NCBI GenBank assembly: GCA_019096155.1
Contig: JAHCVI010000003.1
Location: 1,178,001 to 1,242,000 of the forward strand
Origin: Staphylotrichum longicolle
Lineage: Eukaryota; Ascomycota; Sordariomycetes; Sordariales; Chaetomiaceae
Direction of reading: 5' to 3'
DNA length: 64,000 nt
Shown: positions 56,753 through 64,000 of the stretch, one piece after another
Numbering within the stretch: the stretch's first letter is position 1
Layout: the number at the start of each line of letters is the position of its first letter
Notes under the pieces: model-generated
Database searches by the model: none
Told to the model about the DNA's origin: nothing
The model's input: the letters and a program-made list of their open reading frames with translations, nothing else
Translations under genes and position numbers: made by a program

Positions 56753-58050
56753 CTATAAACCCTGGACAGCTTGTAAACATGCGTCGCGAATCTCATCGCT
56801 CACGCTTTTGTCCCTCAGAAACTCCTCCACCTCGTACATGATCTTGTCCGAAGGGAATTCATCGAGGTTTGCCAGGTCTCCCCTCGTGCCCGGAATCAGC
56901 CAAAGCCTATTGGCAAGCCAAGCGTGAAGCCCTCTGCTAAAGCAAGCTTCGATGATGAGATAGCGCCAGCTAACATCTGGGTCAGACACCACAATCTTCA
57001 TCGCCTGTGCCAGCGACCGCCTTGCCCCTTGTTTGGGATCGGAAACAATCGACGACAGGTACGTCCGGACAAGATGGCGATCAGCTAGCAATGCCGGAGA
57101 GGCCTCCAGGTACGCTTTGGAAAAGGCGACGACATCAGCCGGGGGTGGTGACGCAGTCTGGTAGGGAGAATCCGGCGCTGTCGCTAGAAAGCGCGGGAGC
57201 CGAAAGGCCAACTGCAATGGAAGCATCCGGGCAAAGCTCCAGTCAACAATCCTGGTACATTTAGCCCCATTTCAGATCACAACGCCACAGACAGCATACC
57301 CGGTGATATTGTGGCCTGAATCGATAATGATGTTGTGAGCTGACAGGTCTTCATGAGAGATGACGAAAGTTGTTGGCTGAGACTCAAGGGCAATGTGGAT
57401 AGCGTGGCGAGCGAGTGCTCTGTGTACAAAGCAATCCCGTATGCCAAAGACGGGCTCTTGACCAGTTGCGGCCCGCTCAATCTTGCCATCAACCATGCTG
57501 GTCAGAAAGGTCAATGCAGACACCCCAGTGCCTACGTAGCTCGGTCAGCTTAGCAGATTCGGAGACGATTGTCGGCCGTACGTAGATCCTGGGTACGCTC
57601 TGCCAGGTCCAACCGAATGTCCACAATCTGGCGCAGTATCTTTGCTCTATCCTGGGGCTTGGATGGGACGGCATCGGTCCACTCTAGCTCCGTGCCGTGA
57701 ATCCATCCAAGAACAAGATATGGGTGGTTAATGAGATTGTCGTGTCCAGTATCGTAATGAATCAACTTCGGCGACCAACGAAACCCAACCTTGTCCAATT
57801 TGGCCAACAGCGCCGCGTGGGATTCCACAAAGGCGCCAAGGGAGCTCGGCGTGAGGCTTTTGCTGGCATTCACGGGGACACGGACGGCCCAGGTGACGTT
57901 GTCCGGGAATGTTACGGCGTAAACCAGCGACTCGCCACCGCCGAGGGGCTTGACATCAGTGCCGAAGCAGAAAGTAGCCAACGAGCCATCATTGCGGATA
58001 GCAGAAGCCAGGGCCAGAATTGAGCCGGGGAGTATTGGTGAGTCTGCCAT
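56753..58050 (-). CDS. Phosphotransferase-family (APH/choline-kinase fold) protein
   Basis: Exons 57582-58050, 57300-57531 and 56753-57251 join in phase over very short introns (50 and 48 nt), giving 399 residues. The N-lobe has a PLGGGESLVYAV glycine loop and the AVRVPV strand carrying the Arg in place of Lys. The catalytic loop is SHEDLSAHNIIID (HxDxxxxN pattern), and IVDWSFA is the Mg-binding Asp motif created by the second splice junction. Fungal APH-like proteins of this type are common and mostly uncharacterised. Substrates may be small molecules. Antibiotic resistance should not be assumed. Confidence 0.85.
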
Positions 58051-58587
58051 GCTGAGCCTCGAATTGAGATGTTTACAGACAGAAGTTGAGATTGCGAAGT
58101 GTCGTACGATGGTTGATGCGCAGTTGGGAGAGGTTTGACGTGATGAAAATCAGAAGCGGTAATGCTCGGAGGTGCGCAGCTTGGTGAGACAGCTACTCAA
58201 AGCTGGAAAGAATGAAAGACGTCGTTTTGTCGAGAATACCCCGCTGTTGCCTTCAGCAGTGTTCAAGTCTCGGCTGAGGAAAGAAGTCATGAACTGCCCT
58301 GGGCTGATTGAGAGCAGCTGGCAGAATAGCAAACAGCTGGATGCCAGCTGGCAGTGCAGTTTATCCGAACCGGTCAGTGCCGATAGCAGAACGCCACGTG
58401 CACAACGCGAGTGTCGCGCGCCAAATTATCCAACTTGACTCGACTGCTGCTTCACCGCACTCACCATCCTGCTGCATCCACCCACTCTCCCACTCACTCG
58501 CACACTCACACTCGCCCGCCAATTGGCAACAACACCACGCCAGCGAGAAAGCTAGGGGGTTGGAAGAAAGAAACAAAACATTCGCAA
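58051..58587. promoter_or_regulatory. Divergent intergenic region
   Basis: Upstream of both the APH-like gene (minus) and the FAR1-like gene (plus). The strand after 58480 is rich in CACTCAC-type repeats and is probably 5' leader. No other site recognised. Confidence 0.4.
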
Positions 58588-58672
58588 TGGCCCAGCAAAA
58601 CCAGCCCCATCTGCAGATGCAGCAGATGCAGTACACCCTCCACCAACTGGCCCCCAGCAGGTTCAGCCCCAA

Positions 58673-59560
58673 ATGGCACAACAACTGCAGCAGCAACAAC
58701 AGCAAATGGTGCCCCAGATGACCCACATGCCCTCACGCCAGCCGCAACAACACCAGCAGCAACAGCAACCGCAACAACAACAACCCCAGCAGCAACAGCA
58801 GCAGCAGACTCAACAACCACAGCGCCCAAACTTCCAGATGGCCCTCCTGCCGCCACCCCAGGACCGCCTCTACAACACCTGGGACGACCTCAGAGAAGAC
58901 GTCAAGGCCTTTGCCAAGTCTCAGGGGTATGCCGTAGTCATTGTCTCATCGCTCAACCGACGCGCCGAGGGCCAGTACCGCCGCTACAACCTGTGCTGCG
59001 GCAAGGGCGGCAAGAGCTACACCTCCCACAGCAAGGGTCTGCGCAACACGCGCTCCGCCAAGACAGGTTGCCCCATGCGCCTGAAGGCGATTCAGGAGAA
59101 GGCCTGGCCCTACAACGACAAGTGGCACGTCATCGTGCAGTGCGCCGAGCACAACCACGAGCCCTTCACCGGCGGGCCCGGCGCCAACGCCCCCTCGCAG
59201 TTCCGCAAGATCGAGGCCGACGGCATGCGCTGGCTCATGATCATGCACCGCGAGGCCCAACTCAACCTGCGTCAGCTGACCATTGGCATCCGCATCTCGT
59301 TTGGCGACAAGTACCAGTACGTCAAGAAGAGCGACGTGCGAAACATGCTGGCCAAGATCAAGCGCGAGGAGGAGCGCAAGGCCGCCGCCGCTGCTGCTGC
59401 CCAGGGCCTACCGAGCAACGCGCCCTACACCCTCATCCCGCAGTCCCATCTCCCTCCGCCCCCGCCGCCCCAGCAGGTTGAGCGGTTACCCCAGCTGCCC
59501 GCGGATATGCAGGTGGCAGATCCGGACATGGAGTCGGATGATGACGGCGATGAGCTGTGA
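58673..59560 (+). CDS. Gln-rich FAR1/WRKY-GCM1-type DNA-binding protein
   Basis: The frame from ATG 58673 encodes 295 residues: a Gln-rich N-terminus, a DNA-binding-like domain at about 65-170 and an acidic end. The domain runs from LYNTWDDLREDVKAFAKSQG through YNLCCGKGG and SAKTGCPMRL to CAEHNHEPF, giving the Cys-Cys...His-x-His zinc pattern of the FAR1/WRKY-GCM1 superfamily. No transposase core follows, so this is probably a domesticated regulator. An upstream ATG at 58588 opens a different frame (MAQQNQPHLQMQQMQYT). One extra C in the CCC near 58640 would join it smoothly to PPPTGPQQVQPQ and this frame, so the true start may be 58588. Confidence 0.75.
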   Translation: MAQQLQQQQQQMVPQMTHMPSRQPQQHQQQQQPQQQQPQQQQQQQTQQPQRPNFQMALLPPPQDRLYNTWDDLREDVKAFAKSQGYAVVIVSSLNRRAEGQYRRYNLCCGKGGKSYTSHSKGLRNTRSAKTGCPMRLKAIQEKAWPYNDKWHVIVQCAEHNHEPFTGGPGANAPSQFRKIEADGMRWLMIMHREAQLNLRQLTIGIRISFGDKYQYVKKSDVRNMLAKIKREEERKAAAAAAAQGLPSNAPYTLIPQSHLPPPPPPQQVERLPQLPADMQVADPDMESDDDGDEL

Positions 59561-60055
59561 TGTTGGGCTCCGGTGGTGCTTTGACAGCAACTTGTGGAAT
59601 GACTCCAGAGTATTGTACTCAGGATTGATGTTGCGTCGGAGACAAAACAATCCCGTTGGCCTCGGGAACAGTAGCATTTTTCACAGCAATGCCTTGTTAG
59701 AAACACTGTACGAACAAGTCGCTGTGGAGCGAGGGAAGACGACAATTGTCGACGATAGAATCCTTTAATGGAATGGCCCTTTTACTTCCATGGCATGGTT
59801 ACATGATATGTCGCCTCGCAGAAAGCAAACGCCATGGCTGTGGATTACAACAGCAGACAAGCAGACAGTTGTTCAATTCCCATCTCATAAGCACCAGAAC
59901 ATGAAACGAATGAATCAAGGAAACCCACACATAACCAACCCGACATGCCACAAACCCATGGAACCACCTCCCCCCCCAATCCCCTTCCCCTTCCTTCCCT
60001 TCCCCATCCGCCACCACCACCACCACCCCAGCCCTTAGTCCTCAATGCATGCATC
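59561..60055. other. Convergent intergenic region
   Basis: 3' flanks of both neighbours. It contains C-rich and CCA-rich simple sequence at about 59968-60035. No gene. Confidence 0.45.
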
Positions 60056-61412
60056 TCAACCAACCGCACTCCCACTCCCCCCCCCACTCCCCCTCCTCCT
60101 CCGTCCCCTCCCCTTGCAAGTCCTGAGATGCCTCTTGAGATTGTCGGCCCGCATCTTCTTGTCGCACCGCGGGCACCGCGCCACCTCCTTCCAGTACGCC
60201 CGGTTGGCGCGCACGGCCGGGTGGTCGGCGTGCTCCTTGCGCACGTGCCGCGCCAGGTCCTTCCACTCGGCGCCGCCGGGGAAGGTGGTGCAGAAGTCGC
60301 ACTTGTTGGGGCGCGTGTGGTTGTTGAGATGTTTTCTGGAGTGGTGGGGAGGGAGGGTTAATTCGGCTGATTTGAGGGAGGACATGGGGGTGGGAGGGAT
60401 GGGAGAGATGGGAGATGAGAGACATGGGAGAGATGGGAGAAGGGGAGATTTGAGAGAGAAGGAGGGGGTTATTTTGCGGGGGTAGGCTAACTTACTGGAG
60501 CTTGCACTGGAGGTCAAAGACGGGGTTCTTGCTCTTGCAGTTGGGCCAGGTGCAGCGGTATTCTCCAGGGGCGCTGGTGGTGATGTCGGGGGTGTGGTTG
60601 CTGTTGTCGTCTGCCAGGTCGGAAAAGGAGGACTCGGGGGTGGTTGGGCCGCTTGTGGGCGTCAAAGGAGCACTCGTGTCGTGGCTGAAACTGCCATAAG
60701 GCGAAAGAAGTGGTGTCGAAATATCGAGATCCAAAGCGAAGGACGAAGTTGCGCTGCTGTCGTAAAAAGGGGCAGTGGTGCCAACGCCACCGGCTGGTGT
60801 CTGCTGAAGATCGAAGGTTGAAAAGTCGTCACTGAACGAATAATCGAAGAGAACGTCGTTGAAGTCGCTGCCGTGGCCGGTTTCGGCTGGGCCGCCCGCC
60901 ACGATGCTCGCCGTGTCATGCGGATCCTACATGTCCATGGCGTGGCTGCCCGGGGGGGAAGCCACTGAAAACACGGGGGCACCGGGGATGGAAGCACCGG
61001 CGGAAATGGGAACCTCCTCGAGATGACCAATGGGCAAGCCGACTGCCAGCACAACTGCCGGATCAAAACCTGTGGATTGTTCTTCTTCGTGGAAGGCGTT
61101 TTGAAACGGCTCCTGCGGGAGGGTGGGATCATTTGGCTCCCAGAGGGCGGCTCCAGACAACTCAACCTCAGGCACGCTGAGCCCAGGGAGGGCCAAGTTC
61201 TGGGGGTTTACAGTGCCGTCAAACTCAGTGCCGTAGACGGCGGGCAAATATCCTCCCTGCCCATTCCGCGGGTCCATCTGCATGTCCAGCGGTCCGGGTC
61301 CCAGATCAAACCAAGTGGGGGAGCTCGTCTCGTCCCAGAACGGCACACGAGGAACAAGCCCAGAACCCCGGCCCTCCTCATCTTCCCACATTGACCACTG
61401 TGTATACAGCAT
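60056..61412 (-). CDS. C2H2 zinc-finger transcription factor with an in-frame TAG
   Basis: Exons 60496-61412 and 60056-60335 are joined by a 160-nt intron (donor GTAAGT, acceptor CTCCAG). Splicing completes the first finger: YRCTWPNCKSKNPVFDLQCK, then LQKHLNNH. Two further Cys/His units follow (CDFC...HVRKEH and CPRCDKKMRADNLKRHLRTC). The N-terminal 300 residues are acidic and Ser/Thr/Pro-rich with several TPTSGPTTP-like sites, as in activation domains. Frame and composition are continuous across a TAG at 60927-60929 (after HAMDM, before DPHDTAS), as if a CAG codon had changed. A weak 48-nt in-frame intron (60927-60974, donor GTGTTT) could bypass it. Otherwise translation must start downstream or the gene is truncated. 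Confidence 0.65.
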
Positions 61413-62523
61413 GTCTCTTTTGCGGTTCTTGTGTTAGATCTCATGATTGGCGGGGTTGCGGCAGCGCCGTCGGGTCTGACTTACACACACTGGAACTCCA
61501 TTCCCAACATTCCAGGCTCGCCCTCGGCTCCGCAGAGCCCAGACCAGCCAAGCAGCAAGACCAGGGCTATCACGGGCCGAGTAAACTGTCGTCTCCACTT
61601 CGAAGAAAATATGGAGGTTGGACCAATTCGTATCACCGCCGGTGTGATGGTGGTGTCGCAGTGCTCCGCGGGTACAAAGAAGTTGGATCAATGCCCCAGC
61701 TCGGTCCTGTTTTGGGGTGGAGTGGAGAGACGCACGAGCCGGCCACAGCGACAAAGTCCGAGTCAAATATTCTAGGCCCGTTTGAGATTCACCAGTCTAG
61801 CCCTGGGCCCAACCCGGGGGATGACGGGGGCAGACGGGGGCAGACAGGAGGCAGACCCCTCGAAACTCTGCCTTGTTTGCTCTGCCACCCCCATCCAAAC
61901 GAAGCGGGCGAAGCAGAGACGTGCGAGCTAAGCCTGATACGACGACGCAGTGAGGCCCGCCACTAGTCCCGTTATTGAGGCCTACTGCGCAGTCCACAGT
62001 TTGGCGAATGACCAGGGTTCGATTGGTCGACCAAGCTTCTCCTCCTCTCCCCCACCATGCGTGCCTTGGAGGGCCAGATGTTGTTGGCCGCATCCCTCGA
62101 CACACCGAGACCACTTAAAAGGTTGGTATGCCTCCAAAACAGCTTCCATGTCCCTTGGCGGCCAACTTGCCAGTTCTCCTGCGCCGCTATCCGCAAGCCG
62201 GGAAGCCTTGTCTGCCTCCGGCAAACCCCTGGTCATTGTCGTGTAACCCGGCATGCGCCTTGGGCCTTGATGGGCCTCGCTCGTGGCGGGCCTACGTGAA
62301 GATGGAAGCAGAGTTGTGATGTGCTGGCAGGACCGCCTCATACTGTCTCACGTTAGGCTTCGGTTATATAAAACCCGGCCTGGGTCTTTCAGTAACAGCT
62401 CTCTACTCACCAGGCACTTTTGGCTCTGCAAGCCCTTCTGGCCTTGACTCTGACTAGTCTCTTGGATCTTGTCTTGGACTGCAGCATTGAGAATCCGCCG
62501 GGAGCGGTACACACAAGCACATC
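61413..62523. promoter_or_regulatory. 1.1 kb divergent intergenic region
   Basis: It separates the C2H2 gene (minus) from the deaminase-like gene (plus). Overlapping frames on both strands look like chance. A TATA-like element lies near its right end. Confidence 0.4.
62365..62373 (+). promoter_or_regulatory. TATA-box-like element of the deaminase-like gene
   Basis: TATATAAAA lies about 150 nt upstream of the ATG at 62524, in a GC-rich context that makes it stand out. Inferred from consensus and position. Confidence 0.5.
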
Positions 62524-64000
62524 ATGACGGAACACATTCCGGTGCCGCCCAGTCTGCGGAAAAGGTTCTATGAGCCGGTTATTCTTCTGGATGCCCTGCG
62601 GGAGGTCTACCGTATTGACCACGGGCTTTCGGAGCCCGACTTGGAGAGCGGAGGAGGCAGATCACCGCAGCAGATATATTTTTGCTTTCTCAACAAGCTC
62701 AGCCAAATCTGCGACAGCCATCCACACCAGACACTCGGGAAGACCGTCAGCGCCATTGTGGTTCTCGATTCGGGCACCATCGAATACCGTCTCGCGTCAA
62801 ACCTCCGGGACGCTCGTGAGCTGAACACAACTACGGAGTATCTCAGCAGCATTCTCCACGTCCTTGAGGGTGTCACAGACGATGAGGTTGACGACAAGAC
62901 GCTCATGGCCCCCATCTTCTCAGGCATTCTCCAAAGTGTTCTCGCATTCAACCGCCCGAGAGTTGAAGGCTACCTGGAAGCGCTTCTTACAAACGACCGG
63001 CTTTCGTTCTGCATCAACTCGTCAGATGCCCAGGGAACACGCGAGAGTAAGCAAAATTACTGGCCGAGCCACAATCTCTCTCTTACGCTGATTAACGATG
63101 TTCCGTGCTCTTAGGTCAGTCCGCTGCTGCGTCTCTCAGACGTCTCCAACCACATGTCGAAGCAGCAAGAAACGCCCCTCTGACCAATGACGACGAGTGT
63201 AAGTCCAGTCACCGCCCCCCTAAGCAACCAGCCCCTGACGCGGTCTGCCAGTTGCTCGTCGCGTTGAGGCTCTTCTCCAACTCATCAATACCGATTACGC
63301 GCCCTGCCTGGAAGAGTACATGAAGACGAAGACCCGCAGCAGCGGCACCGACAGCCCCTGGAGTGACGCCCGCCACGCCCTCGGCCGCCTCCTCTCGTAC
63401 TACATCGCCATCAAGGTCCTCATCTTGGCGCGCAAGCTCTGGCCGCAGCTCTTCGTCGACTTCACCGTCACCTCCATCCCCTCTAGCGTCCCCCTCGAAG
63501 ACCCGCCCGCGGTCCGCCGCAACGCAAAGGGCATCATCGAGCGCATGGGCCGCAACCGCGCCGTGCTCGACGCGTACCAGCACCACGCCAAATCCCTCCA
63601 AGAGCACGGCCTCGACGAGCGCATCCGCTGCCGCGTGAAGCCCTCCCGCTTCCGGCCCATCGTGCACGCCGAGGTCAACCTGCTGGCCTCGGTCCTCGCC
63701 TCGCGCGCCCAGGCGGCCGCCGACGGCGAGGACCCCCTCCGCTTCTTCAACGAAGCCTCCTTCGGCCGCTACATCGGCAGCTCCAAGCCGACCTGCCTGC
63801 TGTGCCGCTTCTACTTCGCCGCGCACCCGGCCGGCGTGCAGTGCCGCGAGACGCACGGCAACCTGTACATCAGCTGGCGGGCGCCCGACATCCTCGACGC
63901 CGGCGGCGCCGCCGCCGCCCAACAAGAGGAGGCGCAGCGCCAGCGCCTGGAGATCCTGGAGCGCATGGTCACCGACGTGCGCCGCGAGACGGGGCGCGCG
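62524..64000 (+). CDS. OTT_1508-like deaminase-domain protein, 3' end beyond the window
   Basis: Exons 62524-63046, 63115-63198 and 63252 onward join in phase over introns of 68 and 53 nt; the frame is open to the right edge (at least 451 residues). The N-terminal half is helical without a recognised domain. The C-terminal part holds VHAEVNLLASVLASRA (HAE zinc/proton-shuttle motif) and, about 45 residues later, SSKPTCLLCRFYF (P-x-C-x-x-C zinc ligands). This is the arrangement of the OTT_1508-like deaminase family found in fungi. Substrate unknown. Such domains in fungi are often linked to biological-conflict systems, which is context only. Confidence 0.8.

Noticed and set aside
56753..58050. 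Reading the APH-like gene as an antibiotic-resistance gene
   Set aside because: Only the kinase fold and catalytic motifs are visible; fungal members of this fold are diverse and nothing specifies an aminoglycoside substrate.

Overview
The window reads as nuclear DNA of a filamentous ascomycete, most likely a sordariomycete (Sordariales/Chaetomiaceae-like). This rests on GC-rich coding regions, introns of about 48-93 nt with CTAAC/CTGAC branch sites, and fungus-specific families such as HET, LysM, DUF7025-AAA and fungal STAND-like proteins. There is no operon structure. I rebuilt gene models by joining open frames across GT-AG introns and checking phase at each junction. No species-level call is possible from the sequence alone.

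Left part (1-24.5 kb). A zinc alcohol dehydrogenase runs off the left edge, with a decayed four-unit tandem repeat upstream of it and then a repeat- and relic-rich gap holding a protein-kinase tail. A cytochrome P450, a ribosomal-L1-fold nucleolar protein and an FHA-domain protein follow on the minus strand. Next come a C2H2 gene with a destroyed splice donor, a palmitoyl-protein thioesterase, a secreted two-LysM protein with a Thr/Val repeat linker, two overlapping paralogues of an unrecognised family, a chitinase-tail relic, a tRNA-like element and an AYR1-like short-chain reductase.

Middle (26-48.9 kb). A single-pass membrane protein, a small His/Gln-rich protein and a 1055-residue protein with an EPDGKY repeat array precede a complete Listerin (LTN1) gene, the E3 ligase of ribosome quality control. 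After a gene-poor gap, a HET-domain gene and a DUF7025-AAA ATPase begin a stretch that resembles fungal allorecognition/innate-immunity genes.

Right part (49-64 kb). A Goodbye-type STAND-like gene has an in-frame TAG and no visible Walker A motif. It is followed by a secreted Ser/Thr-rich protein with a jelly-roll-like module, a mucin-like membrane protein, an aminoglycoside-phosphotransferase-like kinase, a Gln-rich FAR1/WRKY-GCM1-type DNA-binding protein, a C2H2 regulator with an in-frame TAG, and an OTT_1508-like deaminase gene cut by the right edge.

Two cross-cutting observations stand out. Four loci recover a family-like or compositionally consistent frame if one G/C is added to a homopolymer, which suggests assembly indels or recent decay. 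HET, AAA and STAND-like genes lie within about 10 kb. I found no CRISPR array, rRNA, intact transposon or biosynthetic gene cluster.
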